A DNA stretch of 64,000 nucleotides from Amycolatopsis solani (lineage in GTDB: Bacteria > Actinomycetota > Actinomycetes > Mycobacteriales > Pseudonocardiaceae). Every line of letters starts with the position of its first letter. Positions within the stretch are counted from its first letter, which is position 1. Shown here one piece after another: positions 31,688 through 41,160 of the stretch. A program made the translations under genes and the position numbers. The DNA is taken from assembly GCF_033441515.1 (NCBI RefSeq), contig NZ_JAWQJT010000003.1, positions 1,922,001-1,986,000 of the forward strand. Direction: 5' to 3'. The notes under the pieces were generated by a model. That model worked only from the letters and a program-made list of their open reading frames with translations, was not told the origin of the DNA and made no database searches.

Positions 31688-31817
31688 CCAGCACCACCTA
31701 CGCCCTTCATCCCGCTGCATTCTGTCCACTTCGGACAATCAGAGTCACCTCCCCCATGACCGGACACGGACGTCCGCGCACGCGAACCATTCCGAATCAA
31801 TTGCATTACGTCAAGCC

Positions 31818-31853
31818 GCGAAGGGCACGAACGGACCGTTCGCGCCCTTTCGC
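31818..31853. terminator. Hairpin between the GNAT pair and the HNH gene
   Basis: A stem of about 17 pairs with one mismatch, centred on CGAACGGACCGTTCG and extended by GCGAAGGGC/GCCCTTTCGC, lies 130 bases after the GNAT stop. Only short T stretches follow. Termination is the likeliest role. Confidence 0.5.
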
Positions 31854-31910
31854 CACCCTTTCCCGCGAATCTCGATGACTTTTCTTGCAGGCCGTCGTAC
31901 GGTCGGACGC

Positions 31911-33188
31911 ATGGCACCTTCACAACCAGTACGCAAGCTCGTCCCGGAAACCGGCTCCACGAGCAGCGACGACAGACTCCCCATGATGCTGCGATCGGTC
32001 CGGTGCGACCCGGAATCGTTGCAGCGTATGAAAGACGACCAAGTCGTCGACCTCATCCGTGACACCGACGCAGAGATCTCCAAGCTGCAAGCTGTTCAGC
32101 TGAGAGCGATCGCGAATCTGAGCGTGCGGCGGAGACAGGCGCCCAGCGCGGCTTCCGAAGTAGCACTTGCTCTTTCCATAACGGAACATCGCGCCAGGGC
32201 CATCGTTTCGGCGGCGAGCGCACTGATCGTCCGCCTCCCCCGCATGCTGAACCTCATGGACGACGGCAGACTCGACCTCTACCGTGCCATGAAGGTCACC
32301 GACGCGACGGCATGGCTGTCCCATGAACACGTAGGCGCTGTCGATGCGACGCTCGAGGACCGGATCGAGGGAAGGAACGCCACTCAGGTCCGCCGGGCGG
32401 CGACCTACGCAGCAGCACATGCCGATCCGGAAGGTGCGGCGCTCCGCACCGAGCAGAAGCTGGTCGAACGGCGATTCGTGCTGCACCACCAAGACACCGG
32501 CGTGACCCACCTTTCGGTCAACAACGCGCCGACCGAGAAGGCGACAGCCGCCTACGCTCGTATCGATAAGGCAGCTCGAGCGCTGAAGACTCCGGAAGAG
32601 GCGCGCAGCCTCGATCAGCTCCGCGCGGACGTGGCCATGGATCTGCTACTCAGCGGCACAGGTGGCCCGAGCGAGCGCACCGAGGTCTTTGTGCACATCG
32701 ACCTGGACACCTACCTCGGCCTCAGCGAAACACCCGCGGCTTTGGCCGGCCGCGGACCTATCGCCGCCGCGCTGGCCCGCCACATCATCGGCGGCCCCGA
32801 CACGGCACTGCGACGAGTCCTCACCGACCCGCGAACCGGTCAAGCTCTCGAACTTTCTCCGACGCGTTATCCGCTGCACCGGGACGAGTTCATCCGAGTT
32901 CGGGACCAGGAATGCCGGCAACCCGGATGCACGCGTCCCGCACAGAGTTGCGGGGTCGAAGCCACGCGTGCCGAGGGCGGAGCCGAAGGAACGGCGGATC
33001 AGCCCGTCACCTATTGCTCACGGCACCGCAGCCTGAAGCGGCAGCCGGGCTGGGACTACGAAGTCACCTCGGACGGCACCGTAAACGTCGCGACACCGGC
33101 AGGGCAGGTGCATTCGACTACGCCACCGTCGATCCAGCCAGACCGGCGACGCGGCAAACTCAGCTGGAAGAAGGCGCGGAAGGGCTAG
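31911..33188 (+). CDS. DUF222/HNH (13E12-type) protein with degenerate HNH site
   Basis: This protein of about 425 residues has the helical DUF222 region (QVVDLIRDTDAEISKLQAVQ, then LSITEHRARAIVSAASAL) and a C-terminal HNH-like region. The zinc cysteines remain (CRQPGC, then C and C), but the usual CDLDHT reads CGVEAT and the final RRHH reads SRHR, so the metal and catalytic His/Asn positions appear lost. The family is multicopy and mobile in mycobacteria (13E12 elements). ATG 31911 is preferred: TACGGT lies 7 bases upstream, as for leaderless genes. Base composition around it is less GC-rich than neighbours, in keeping with recent arrival. Confidence 0.75.
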   Translation: MAPSQPVRKLVPETGSTSSDDRLPMMLRSVRCDPESLQRMKDDQVVDLIRDTDAEISKLQAVQLRAIANLSVRRRQAPSAASEVALALSITEHRARAIVSAASALIVRLPRMLNLMDDGRLDLYRAMKVTDATAWLSHEHVGAVDATLEDRIEGRNATQVRRAATYAAAHADPEGAALRTEQKLVERRFVLHHQDTGVTHLSVNNAPTEKATAAYARIDKAARALKTPEEARSLDQLRADVAMDLLLSGTGGPSERTEVFVHIDLDTYLGLSETPAALAGRGPIAAALARHIIGGPDTALRRVLTDPRTGQALELSPTRYPLHRDEFIRVRDQECRQPGCTRPAQSCGVEATRAEGGAEGTADQPVTYCSRHRSLKRQPGWDYEVTSDGTVNVATPAGQVHSTTPPSIQPDRRRGKLSWKKARKG

Positions 33189-33192
33189 CTGG

Positions 33193-34284
33193 TCAGCGCG
33201 TGCCTGAAATCTTCGCGCTGCCCAGAACGACGTCCCCGGCTTCGGCGTCCGGCCGGTAGAGAACGACAACCTGGCCAGGAGCGACTCCACGCAGCGGCTC
33301 GCGCAGGTGCACCGTCATGGTGTCGGAGTCGACGTCGGCGACCGCGTCCACGATTCCTCCGTGCGCCCTGACCTGGACCACGCACTCAGTCGGTTCGGTC
33401 AGTGGCCTGCCGCTGGGCCAGATCGCCCGATAAGCCTCGATGACCTTGACGCCGAGTTCGGCCGCAGGGCCGACCTTGACCGAGCCGGACACCGGCTCGA
33501 GCGACAAGACGTACCGCGGCCGACCGTCCGGCGCCGGAGCATCGATTCCCAAGCCCTTGCGCTGGCCGACGGTGAATCCGTGCACTCCGGTGTGCCGGCC
33601 GAGGACCGCCCCTGTCTCCGCGTCGACAAGCTCGCCGGGACGCTGACCCAGGCGGTTCTCCAGGAACTTCTTCGTGTCGCCGTCCGGGATGAAGCAGATG
33701 TCGTGGCTGTCGGGCTTGTTGGCAACGGACAGGCCGCGCTGCTCCGCCTCGGCGCGGACATCGGACTTCCAGGAGTCGCCAAGGGGGAACATGGCGTGGC
33801 TGAGCTGCTCAACGGTAAGGGAGGCGAGAACGTAGGACTGGTCCTTGCCGCTGTCCGCGCTACGGCGCAACTCAGGCGCGCCGTCGACGACCGACAACCG
33901 CGCGTAGTGGCCGGTAGCGACCGCGTCGAACCCGAGCGCCATCGCCTTCTCGAGAAGGGCTTCGAACTTGATCTTCTCGTTGCAGGTCACGCACGGGTTA
34001 GGAGTGCGCCCAGCGGCGTATTCACCGACGAATGTCTCGACGACCTCTTCGGTGAAGCGCTCGGCGAAATCCCAGATGTAGAAGGGGATGCCGAGAATAT
34101 CCGCGGCTCGCCGGGCATCGTGCGAATCTTCGATCGTGCAGCACCCGCGCGAGCCGGTCCGCAACGTTCCCGGTTTGGCCGACAGCGCCAGGTGCACGCC
34201 GACGACGTCGTGCCCGGCGTCCACCGCGCGTGCCGCGGCGACCGCCGAGTCCACTCCTCCGCTCATCGCGGCCAAAACCCGCAT
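33193..34284 (-). CDS. mnmA: tRNA-specific 2-thiouridylase
   Basis: MnmA adds sulfur to U34 of tRNA Lys/Glu/Gln using ATP and sulfur from a cysteine desulfurase. The 363-residue product has the PP-loop [13 protein letters not shown] near residues 5-17, [15 protein letters not shown] near 95 with the conserved Cys pair, the catalytic Cys in [11 protein letters not shown] near 195, and the GQRKGLGI segment near 240. In this lineage [12 protein letters not shown] replaces the common CCS.ED. ATG 34284 gives the family start [13 protein letters not shown]. The desulfurase lies four bases upstream, in the same order as Rv3024c-Rv3025c. Confidence 0.95.
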   Translation of the reverse strand: MRVLAAMSGGVDSAVAAARAVDAGHDVVGVHLALSAKPGTLRTGSRGCCTIEDSHDARRAADILGIPFYIWDFAERFTEEVVETFVGEYAAGRTPNPCVTCNEKIKFEALLEKAMALGFDAVATGHYARLSVVDGAPELRRSADSGKDQSYVLASLTVEQLSHAMFPLGDSWKSDVRAEAEQRGLSVANKPDSHDICFIPDGDTKKFLENRLGQRPGELVDAETGAVLGRHTGVHGFTVGQRKGLGIDAPAPDGRPRYVLSLEPVSGSVKVGPAAELGVKVIEAYRAIWPSGRPLTEPTECVVQVRAHGGIVDAVADVDSDTMTVHLREPLRGVAPGQVVVLYRPDAEAGDVVLGSAKISGTR

Positions 34285-34288
34285 TGCC

Positions 34289-35485
34289 CTACACCTCTTG
34301 CTTCTGGGTCTGCTTGCGCATTCCGGCGAGGCCGGCCTGCCTTGCACGCAGGACGACTCCACCGATCTCGACAGCCACTGCCTCGACATCCGCAGCAGTG
34401 GACGTGTGGCCAAGGGAAAAACGGAGAGAACCACGGGCCGCGGCCGGATCTGCGCCCATGGCGAGCAGCACGTGGCTCGGCTGGGCGACGCCTGCGGTGC
34501 ACGCCGACCCTGTCGAACATTCAATGCCCTTGGCGTCGAGCAGCATCAGCAGGCTGTCACCGGCGCATCCCGGAAATGTGAAGTGGGCGTGGCTGGGCAG
34601 CCTGTCGCCGTCTCCACCGTTGAGGACGACGTTGGGTACTTCGCGCTTGACGGCCTCGACGAGCTCGTCTCGCAAACCCTCGACGCGCTTGGCGTAGTCG
34701 GCTCGGGTGGAGACGCTGATACGAACTGCTGCGGCGAAGCCCACGATCGCCGGAACGTCCAAGGTGCCGGAACGGACATTGCGTTCCTGGCCGCCGCCGT
34801 GCAGGAGAGGCACGCAGGTGACATCTCGTCCGAGCAGGAGTGCTCCCACACCGAGCGGGCCACCGAGCTTGTGCCCGGTCAGGGTCAGCGCCGCCGCACC
34901 GCTGGCGGCGAAATCGACCGGAACGGCGCCGACAGCCTGAACCGCGTCGGTGTGGAGCGGGATTTCGAACTCGGCGCACACTGCCGCCAGGTCAGCGATC
35001 GGGTTGATCGTGCCGACCTCGTTGTTGGCCCACATCACGGTGGCCAGCGCCACGGCTTCGGGATCCGCGGCGATGGCGGCTCGGAGGACGTCAGGCGATA
35101 CGCGTCCCTGGCTGTCCACGTCGAGCAAGACGACTTCGGCGTTGCAGTAGGTTTCGAGCCATTCGACGGTGTCGAGCACGGCGTGGTGCTCCGCAGCGCC
35201 GCACAAGATACGACGTCGCTGCTCTCGCTCCTCGCGACGAGCCCAGTAGATACCCTTGATCGCGAGGTTGTCGCTCTCCGTACCGCCGCCAGTGAAGATC
35301 ACTTCGGAGGGGCGAGCGCCCAGCGCGTCGGCGATGGTCTCGCGGGCTTCTTCGACCATCCGCCGAGCTCGGCGGCCCGAAGAATGCAGCGCGGAGGCGT
35401 TGCCCACGGTGGACAGCGCCTCGGTCATCGCCGCTATGGCTTCGGGCAACATCGGAGTGGTCGCCGCGTGGTCGAGATAGGTCAT
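34289..35485 (-). CDS. Cysteine desulfurase (IscS/NifS class)
   Basis: This PLP enzyme releases sulfur from cysteine as an enzyme-bound persulfide. The 398-residue product begins [17 protein letters not shown] is bound by Lys206 in [10 protein letters not shown], with [12 protein letters not shown] near 100 and [11 protein letters not shown] near 153. The active-site Cys329 lies in [18 protein letters not shown], the long-loop class I arrangement. It is transcribed with mnmA (gap four bases), so supply of sulfur for tRNA thiolation is its obvious job; a further role in Fe-S assembly, as shown for mycobacterial IscS, is possible. Confidence 0.92.
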   Translation of the reverse strand: MTYLDHAATTPMLPEAIAAMTEALSTVGNASALHSSGRRARRMVEEARETIADALGARPSEVIFTGGGTESDNLAIKGIYWARREEREQRRRILCGAAEHHAVLDTVEWLETYCNAEVVLLDVDSQGRVSPDVLRAAIAADPEAVALATVMWANNEVGTINPIADLAAVCAEFEIPLHTDAVQAVGAVPVDFAASGAAALTLTGHKLGGPLGVGALLLGRDVTCVPLLHGGGQERNVRSGTLDVPAIVGFAAAVRISVSTRADYAKRVEGLRDELVEAVKREVPNVVLNGGDGDRLPSHAHFTFPGCAGDSLLMLLDAKGIECSTGSACTAGVAQPSHVLLAMGADPAAARGSLRFSLGHTSTAADVEAVAVEIGGVVLRARQAGLAGMRKQTQKQEV

Positions 35486-35549
35486 CGCTCTACCAGGGTA
35501 GTCTGCTCCAGCGCGTGACCAAGCCCACCCTGGTCCTCGAAGTGGGCTG

Positions 35550-36917
35550 TCACACCTTCGACGGCCACCGTCCGGTCAGCCGGACGCCCAGCAGCGCGAG
35601 TGCGACCAAGGCCACGGTGAGCAGGGCCATCGCCGGCGACGGGGCGAAGACTGAGCCGACCACACCGAGTAGGACGCCGCCCAGGCCGATCAGCAGGGCG
35701 GAGCCCACCCAGTCCGCGAGCTGCATCGCTGAGGTGTTGAACCCGCGTTCACCTTCGGGTGAGTAGCGCAGAAGGAGAACGGAGATCGCGGGCATCGCGA
35801 TCCCCATGCCGGCGCCGCCGACCGCGCAGGCCACGAACGCGAGCCAGCCGGGGCACCAGGGTTGTGAGACCAGACCGAAGCCGACGAGCCCTGCTGCGAC
35901 CAGCCAAAACCCCGTGCGCAGTGAGGCCTCTCTCGACCAGCTGAGGTAGCGGCCTTGGGCCGCCGAGGCTGCGGACCAGCCCAGAGCCGTGATGGTCAGG
36001 GGCAGGCCGGCGAGAGCCGGGCTGTAGCCGTGGACCGCGCTCATCGTCAGCGGCAGGTAGGCCTCCATCCCGGCGTACGCGCCCGCGATCAGGGCGCGCG
36101 AGGCCACGACTGTCGGCAAGCCTGGGCGGGCGGTCAGCGTTCCGGCCGGCAGGAGAGTTCGGAGGGCGTAGGCCAAGGCCACGAGGCCCGCCGTGCCGTA
36201 GCCGAGGGCCAGGAGGGAGTGGTGCTGGGCCGCCCAGGTCAGCGCCGCGATGCCGAGGGCGGCGATGATCGCTTGGGGCACGCTCGCTCGGCGGCCACCG
36301 AGGGCGGGCGTGTGCGTGGGCAGCCGTCGGACGACTACGACCAGCATGGCCACTCCGACGACCACGAGGGGAACCAGGCCGAGGAAGACCCAGCGCCAGC
36401 CGATGCTGACCGTCACCAGGCCGGCCACCGAGGGGCCGATGACCGCCGGCAGGACCCAGGCGGCCGCGTTGGCCGCGTAGATGACCGGGCGTTCGTGGTC
36501 GGTGAACGTCAGCGCGATCAGGAGCGAGACCGAGACCAGGAGCAGCCCGGAGCCGAAGCCCTGCAGGGCGCGGCCCAGGAGGAAGACCGGCATACCGCTG
36601 GCCGCGCCCGCGACGACGAGGCCGGTCGCGAACATCGCCGGGCCGGCGAGCAACGCTGGTGCGGGGCCGCGGCGGTCGCCGATGCGTCCCGAGAGCACCG
36701 TGGCGACCACGCTGGAAATCAGGAAGATCGTGAACGGCCACGAGTACAGCGCCAAGCCGTCGAGGTCGGTGACCAACGTCGGCATCGCCGTCGCCACGCC
36801 CATGTTCTCGAAAGCGACCAACGTGACCACGAGCAGCAGGGCGATCGTGGTCAGCCGGTGTTCCGCGCTCCAAAGCACACTTCGGCGGCGGGGTGCGGAG
36901 TCGATCGTCGAGGCCAT
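35550..36917 (-). CDS. MFS transporter
   Basis: This 455-residue membrane protein has about fourteen hydrophobic segments and MFS landmarks: [20 protein letters not shown] in helix 1, [14 protein letters not shown] (motif A between helices 2 and 3) near residue 77, and [15 protein letters not shown] near 112 (motif C-like Gly pattern). It resembles drug/H+ antiporters of the DHA2 type. Substrate cannot be given. ATG 36917 is preferred; an in-frame TTG two codons upstream is less likely. The LuxR-type gene lies 44 bp upstream in the same direction and may control it. Confidence 0.84.
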   Translation of the reverse strand: MASTIDSAPRRRSVLWSAEHRLTTIALLLVVTLVAFENMGVATAMPTLVTDLDGLALYSWPFTIFLISSVVATVLSGRIGDRRGPAPALLAGPAMFATGLVVAGAASGMPVFLLGRALQGFGSGLLLVSVSLLIALTFTDHERPVIYAANAAAWVLPAVIGPSVAGLVTVSIGWRWVFLGLVPLVVVGVAMLVVVVRRLPTHTPALGGRRASVPQAIIAALGIAALTWAAQHHSLLALGYGTAGLVALAYALRTLLPAGTLTARPGLPTVVASRALIAGAYAGMEAYLPLTMSAVHGYSPALAGLPLTITALGWSAASAAQGRYLSWSREASLRTGFWLVAAGLVGFGLVSQPWCPGWLAFVACAVGGAGMGIAMPAISVLLLRYSPEGERGFNTSAMQLADWVGSALLIGLGGVLLGVVGSVFAPSPAMALLTVALVALALLGVRLTGRWPSKV

Positions 36918-36961
36918 GATCAACAGCCTGCAACCTCCACCCCTCTGGAGGTCAAGCGATT

Positions 36962-38245
36962 TCAGGCCGTGCGGTGGGCCACCGGCTCCAGGGGCAGGTC
37001 GCGGGCCAGGGCGGCGGCCTCGCCGCGGGAGGTCACGTTCAGCTTGTCGAGGATGTTGCGGACGTGGAACTTGACCGTGTGCTCGCTGAGCTGCAGCTGA
37101 CCGGCGATCTGGCGGTTGCGCAAGCCCTGCGAGATACCCGACAGGACTTCGAGCTCGCGCGGGTTGAGCCGGTCCAGCGGGCGCAGCTCCGGCGGTTCGG
37201 CCACGCCGAGCGGGAGGACCGCCGTGATCGTCGTGCCCCAGCCGGGCACCGCGTCGACCTCCCAGTGGCCGCCCAGGGCCGTGAGGCGGTCGGTCAGGCG
37301 ACAGGCCGGGATCGCGTCCGCGACCTCCGGGCAGTCGTCACGGACCGTGATGCGGAGCACCGTTCCGTCCAGCCGCCAGGACGCTCGCAGGCGGGTGGTC
37401 GTCGGGCGGTCCAGCGCGGCGAGCACCAGGCCGCGGGTCAGGGTCCGGGCCGTGTGTGCGATGTCCTGCGGCAGGGACGCGTCGCCGATCGGGTCGGCGA
37501 GGTCGACGTCGACCTCCGTGTGGCGCACGAGGTCGGCCAGCTGCGTCTTCAGCACGGCGAACGCCACGTCCGCCGGTTCCGCGGACAGGACCTGGTCGCG
37601 GTCGACGACGCCTTTGAGCGCGAGCAGCGCGTCGGCCGCCAGGTCGGTCGCCGTGCGGCGGGCGGCGGTGTCGGAGAGGCGTCCGGAACGGAGGACTGCC
37701 AGGAACGTGGCCAAGGTCGCCGCTTGGGTCTGGCCGAGGTCGGTGATCACCTGGGCTCGTGCGGACGCCGCGGCGAGGCTGCTGGCCAGGACGTCCGGGC
37801 CCGGGTCCGTCGCGCGCTGGGCCGCGTCCGTGCTGACGATGTGCCACAGCTGCGCGGCCAACTCCAAATCGGCCGCGGGCAGCTCGCCGTCCTCCGGCAC
37901 CACGGCGAGCACCGCGCCCTTGCCGATGGCCGGGGTCGACGCGAGCAGGACGATGCGGCGTTCGACGCCGCCGAGGTCGCCCTCGATGATCAGGGCCTTG
38001 CCCGGCTCGCTGCGGTCGACCAGGCGTTGCAGCTCGACACTCGTCACGGCCCCCGTGATCGTCTCGTCGCCGATGACCTTGAGAGGGCTGCGGGGACAGT
38101 CGCCCGTCTGCATCGCGGCGGCGCGGTGCGGGACCAGCCTGCCCAGCTCCGTCGAAAACCGGCCGAGGAACTGGGGCCGAGGGGCCGACAGCAGCCGGTC
38201 GACGACGTCGAGCACGTGCCGCGGGTCCGACCAGGAAGCGTCCAT
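36962..38245 (-). CDS. LuxR-type regulator with sensor and kinase-ATPase-like modules
   Basis: This 427-residue protein ends with a typical LuxR HTH (NPRELEVLSGISQGLRNRQI, then EHTVKFHVRNILDKLNV, residues about 360-410). The N-terminal 180 residues look like a GAF-type sensor, and the middle (RLRASWRLDGTVLRITVRDD, then GGHWEVDAVPGWGTTITAVL) resembles the D and G boxes of HATPase_c modules. No phosphorylatable His or receiver domain is evident. It is divergent from a quinone oxidoreductase and lies upstream of an MFS gene, so it could respond to a toxic or redox-active compound (inference). ATG 38245 is the start. Confidence 0.78.
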   Translation of the reverse strand: MDASWSDPRHVLDVVDRLLSAPRPQFLGRFSTELGRLVPHRAAAMQTGDCPRSPLKVIGDETITGAVTSVELQRLVDRSEPGKALIIEGDLGGVERRIVLLASTPAIGKGAVLAVVPEDGELPAADLELAAQLWHIVSTDAAQRATDPGPDVLASSLAAASARAQVITDLGQTQAATLATFLAVLRSGRLSDTAARRTATDLAADALLALKGVVDRDQVLSAEPADVAFAVLKTQLADLVRHTEVDVDLADPIGDASLPQDIAHTARTLTRGLVLAALDRPTTTRLRASWRLDGTVLRITVRDDCPEVADAIPACRLTDRLTALGGHWEVDAVPGWGTTITAVLPLGVAEPPELRPLDRLNPRELEVLSGISQGLRNRQIAGQLQLSEHTVKFHVRNILDKLNVTSRGEAAALARDLPLEPVAHRTA

Positions 38246-38346
38246 GGCGTCCAAGGTAGGCGCGTGCGCCGCCGGGCGGGCTGCTCGTCCGGCTAGTGAA
38301 CACTGCTCGTCCGAGTGGTTCGGTGGGACAGGCAAGGCGAGTTGAC

Positions 38347-38368
38347 TTCGTGAAGAGAAACTCACGAA
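38347..38368. promoter_or_regulatory. Inverted repeat before the quinone oxidoreductase gene
   Basis: TTCGTGA and TCACGAA form a perfect 7-bp dyad with an 8-base spacer, ending 19 bp before the start codon. It lies between the divergent LuxR-type and oxidoreductase genes, where an operator is expected. The binding protein is unknown. Confidence 0.45.
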
Positions 38369-38387
38369 CCGAGGAGTGCCGAACACC

Positions 38388-39290
38388 ATGCGAGCGATCA
38401 CCTTCTCCGCTTACGGCGGGCCGGAAGTCCTGCAGCTGTCCGAGGTGCCGGTGCCGGAGCCCGGTCCGGGGCAGGTGCGGCTGGCCATCCGGGCCGCCGG
38501 CGTCAACCCGATCGACTGGAAGATCCGCAACGGCTTCATGCAGCAGAACTTCCAGGTCGCCTTCCCGCACACGCCCGGCCTCGAGGTCGCCGGGGTCGTC
38601 GACGCCGTCGGTGAAGGCGCGGACTTCGCCGTCGGCGACGAGGTGTTCGGCTGGTCCGAGACCGGCGCTTACGCCGAGTACGCGCTGGCCAAGGCGCTCG
38701 CGCCGAAACCCGCGAGCCTTTCCTGGGCGGACGCCGCGGCGTTGCCGGTCGCCGGAGAGACCGCGCTTCGCGTGCTCGGGCTGCTGGGCGTCCGCGAGGG
38801 CGAGACGCTGCTGCTGCACGGCGCCAGCGGGACGGTCGGGCGGTTCGCCGCCCAGGTCGCCGTCGCGCAGGGCGTGACCGTCATCGGGACGGGTGGGAGC
38901 CGGAGCCTCGACGACCTGAAGTCGCTGGGCGTCGTTCCCGTGCGCTACGGCGACGGCTGGGAGGAGCGCGTCCGCGAAGCCGCCTCCGGGCCGGTGGACG
39001 CCGTGTTCGACGCCGCCGGGCACGGGGTGCTGCCCGGGTCCGTCGAGCTTCGGGGCACGAAGGACCGGGTCGTCACCATCGCCGACGCGGCCGCGTTCGA
39101 GCTGGGGATCCCGTTCTCCAGCGGGGGCGAGCAGAGCCGCGAGGTCCTGACCGGGATTGCCGGCTGGGTGACCGACCGCGGAGTCGGGCTGACGCACGGG
39201 AAGAGCTACCCGCTCGCCGAAGCGGCCGCCGCGCAGACCGAAAGCGAGGGCGGGCACCCCGGCGGAAAGCTCACGATCACCGTCGGGTGA
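38388..39290 (+). CDS. NADPH:quinone oxidoreductase-like MDR protein
   Basis: This 300-residue medium-chain dehydrogenase/reductase lacks the structural and catalytic zinc ligands. It has the catalytic-domain start RAITFSAYGGPEVLQLSEVP, the GVNPIDWKIRNG segment near residue 44, and the NADPH fold LLLHGASGTVGRFAAQVAVA near 143-162 (GxxGxxG type). It should reduce quinones or other electrophiles; the substrate is not known. ATG 38388 has GAGGAG at 38371-38376; an in-frame GTG at 38376 would lie inside this site and is unlikely. The gene ends at a hairpin shared with the convergent acyltransferase gene. Confidence 0.86.
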   Translation: MRAITFSAYGGPEVLQLSEVPVPEPGPGQVRLAIRAAGVNPIDWKIRNGFMQQNFQVAFPHTPGLEVAGVVDAVGEGADFAVGDEVFGWSETGAYAEYALAKALAPKPASLSWADAAALPVAGETALRVLGLLGVREGETLLLHGASGTVGRFAAQVAVAQGVTVIGTGGSRSLDDLKSLGVVPVRYGDGWEERVREAASGPVDAVFDAAGHGVLPGSVELRGTKDRVVTIADAAAFELGIPFSSGGEQSREVLTGIAGWVTDRGVGLTHGKSYPLAEAAAAQTESEGGHPGGKLTITVG

Positions 39291-39301
39291 GGCCGGTCAA
39301 C

Positions 39302-39337
39302 CCGGGCCTGTCGCCGGATCGCGGCGACAGGGCCCGG
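39302..39337. terminator. Bidirectional hairpin between convergent genes
   Basis: CCGGGCCTGTCGCC and GGCGACAGGGCCCGG pair with one bulged base around a 7-base loop. It fills the 48-bp gap between the oxidoreductase and acyltransferase stops, fitting termination from both sides. Confidence 0.65.
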
Positions 39338-39338
39338 A

Positions 39339-40223
39339 TCACTTCGCGGGAGGCGAAGCCAGGGGCGCCGGCTGTCGGCGCGAGGTGCGGCGGCGCTGCT
39401 GGGCCGGAATCTGGACCGTGCCCAGTGCGGAATGGACGGCGGCCTCGGCGAGGGCCGCCAGCTCGCGGCGGTTCTCCGCGCGGCCGGGGGCGATCTCCGG
39501 GCAGATGTGGACCTCCAGGACCAGGCCGCGCAGCGCGGCGACCCGGCGGAGTGAGGCGATCAGCGACTCCGGGCCGATGAACGCCGGGCGGCTGGTCTCG
39601 CGGCCGTCGGCGAGGCGGTAGCGCAGCGCGATCGGGCGCACCGGGACACCGCCGTCGATGGCCGCCTGGAACGTCGCCGTCGTGAAGCGGCCCGACGCCA
39701 GGCCGCACCACGTCGTGCCCTCCGGGGTGACGCTCACCAGCGAACCCGTCCGCAACGCGTCGGCCAGCGACGCCATCGTGGCGGGCAGCGTCCTCAGCTG
39801 CTCGCGGTCGAGGAAGATGCTGCCGCCGCGGCGGACCAGGCCGCCCAGTACCGGCCAGCCCGCGATTTCTTTCTTGGCCAGCGCGCGCATCGGACGCAGC
39901 GCGTTGATCGCGACGATGTCCAGCCACGAGATGTGGTTGTTGACGACCAGCGCGCCACGGCCGGCGGGCGCGGTCAGGAAATCGGCGCCGCCCCGGACGT
40001 CCAGGCGGACGCCGAACGCCCGCAGCACCCCGCGGAAGATCAACCGGAGCCGGCGTTCGCGGCCCCACGGCACCAGCAGCAGCGGCGCGGACAGCAGCGC
40101 CGCGAGAACGGCCGTGATCGCCGCCGCGAAGCGCAGGATCCGGCGCGGCAGGGCGACCACCGCGTCGGCGTCGGTCAGGCAGCCGTCACCGCAGGGCGAC
40201 GTCGGCATCCAGGCGTGGCTCAT
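39339..40223 (-). CDS. PlsC-type 1-acylglycerol-3-phosphate O-acyltransferase-like protein (Rv3026c-like)
   Basis: This 294-residue protein has one hydrophobic segment near residues 32-52 (AAAITAVLAALLSAPLLLV) and the PlsC acyltransferase core: VVNNHISWLDIVAIN near 93 contains the H-x4-D charge relay, GSIFLDREQ near 134 and TPEGTTW near 164 follow. It should transfer an acyl group to a lysophospholipid or similar alcohol at the membrane inner face. ATG 40223 overlaps the upstream GNAT stop by four bases, so both genes act together, as Rv3026c-Rv3027c do. The acceptor is not established. Confidence 0.84.
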   Translation of the reverse strand: MSHAWMPTSPCGDGCLTDADAVVALPRRILRFAAAITAVLAALLSAPLLLVPWGRERRLRLIFRGVLRAFGVRLDVRGGADFLTAPAGRGALVVNNHISWLDIVAINALRPMRALAKKEIAGWPVLGGLVRRGGSIFLDREQLRTLPATMASLADALRTGSLVSVTPEGTTWCGLASGRFTTATFQAAIDGGVPVRPIALRYRLADGRETSRPAFIGPESLIASLRRVAALRGLVLEVHICPEIAPGRAENRRELAALAEAAVHSALGTVQIPAQQRRRTSRRQPAPLASPPAK

Positions 40224-41002
40224 GCCGAAGCCCCGAGGAAGAACTTCAGGTACCGCTCGTCGACGTTGTGCAGGTCCAGCACGACGAAGAAGTCCGCGAC
40301 GCCGAAGTCGGCGTCCAGCGCGGGCGGGCCGTGGACCTTGGCGCCGAGCCGGACGTAGCCCTTGATCAGCGGCGGCAGCGTCGCGCGCGCCGGGCGTTCG
40401 ATCTCCGACGCGTCCCACGGGATCAGCGGCGAGACGCGGGTGGCCTCGTCCGAGTAGTGCTTGGTGCGCAGGAGGTCCCACACGCCGGCGGCGAAGGAAC
40501 CGCCGTCGACCAGCGGGACGGACGCGCAGCCGGCGAGGTAGCGGTGGCCGGAAAGCAGCATGTAGCGGGCGATCCCGGCCCAGACCAGGCTGACGACGGC
40601 GCCGCTGCGGTGGTCGGGGTGCACGCAGGACCGGCCGGTTTCGACCAGGTGCGGCCGGATTCCGTCGAGCGCGCTCAGGTCGAATTCGCTGTCGGCGTAG
40701 AGCTTCCCGGCCTGCGTGGCGCGCTCGGGCGGCAGCATCCGGTAGCAGCCGACGATCTCGCCGGTGTTGTCGTCGCGCACCACGAGGTGGTCGCAGAACT
40801 CGTCGAACTCGTCCACGTCGAGACCGGGCCGGAGCGTGTGCAGGCGCGCCCCCATTTCCTCGGCGAAAACGCGGTGCCGCAGCCGTTGCGCGGCGACCAC
40901 TTCGTCGTTCGCGTGGGCGACGAGGAGGGAGTACCGGGGAGCGTCCGCGGGGAGCTCTGCACCCGCCTGATCAGTGCTGACGAGGAGCTGTGACGTCGTC
41001 AT
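40220..41002 (-). CDS. OlsB/hemolysin-like GNAT acyltransferase (Rv3027c-like)
   Basis: This 260-residue protein belongs to the GNAT subgroup called putative hemolysin or OlsB, which N-acylates ornithine-type acceptors from acyl-ACP. Characteristic stretches are [19 protein letters not shown] near residue 40, [12 protein letters not shown] near 84, [20 protein letters not shown] near 119 and [12 protein letters not shown] near 156. Coupling to a PlsC-type acyltransferase is exactly the two-step logic of ornithine lipid synthesis (OlsB then OlsA), though mycobacteria with the same pair do not use that lipid widely; the product is therefore open. ATG 41002 is taken; a TTG six bases earlier is possible. 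Confidence 0.78.
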   Translation of the reverse strand: MTTSQLLVSTDQAGAELPADAPRYSLLVAHANDEVVAAQRLRHRVFAEEMGARLHTLRPGLDVDEFDEFCDHLVVRDDNTGEIVGCYRMLPPERATQAGKLYADSEFDLSALDGIRPHLVETGRSCVHPDHRSGAVVSLVWAGIARYMLLSGHRYLAGCASVPLVDGGSFAAGVWDLLRTKHYSDEATRVSPLIPWDASEIERPARATLPPLIKGYVRLGAKVHGPPALDADFGVADFFVVLDLHNVDERYLKFFLGASA

Positions 41003-41109
41003 GGTCAAGGTGTACCCGCGAGTTGGAAACCGCGGAGAGTGCCATCCGATGGCCGGTCAGTGCACGTTCAGTTAATTGCGGGTTCTCAGGCTTCTCTCAG
41101 GTCCCGAAA

Positions 41110-41154
41110 CCGCGAAAAGGGCCTCCCGGACGTCCCGGGAGGCCCTTTTCGCGG
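41110..41154. terminator. etfA terminator
   Basis: Perfect 20-base arms (CCGCGAAAAGGGCCTCCCGG and its complement) surround a 5-base loop and end six bases after the etfA stop. On the minus strand the arm contains AAAAGGG/CCCTTTT, and it also suits transcription arriving from the other side. Confidence 0.8.
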
Positions 41155-41160
41155 ACTGGA

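Noticed and set aside
31911..33188. Active mobile element at the HNH gene
   Set aside because: No flanking inverted repeats, target duplication or transposase found; the HNH site itself is degenerate.
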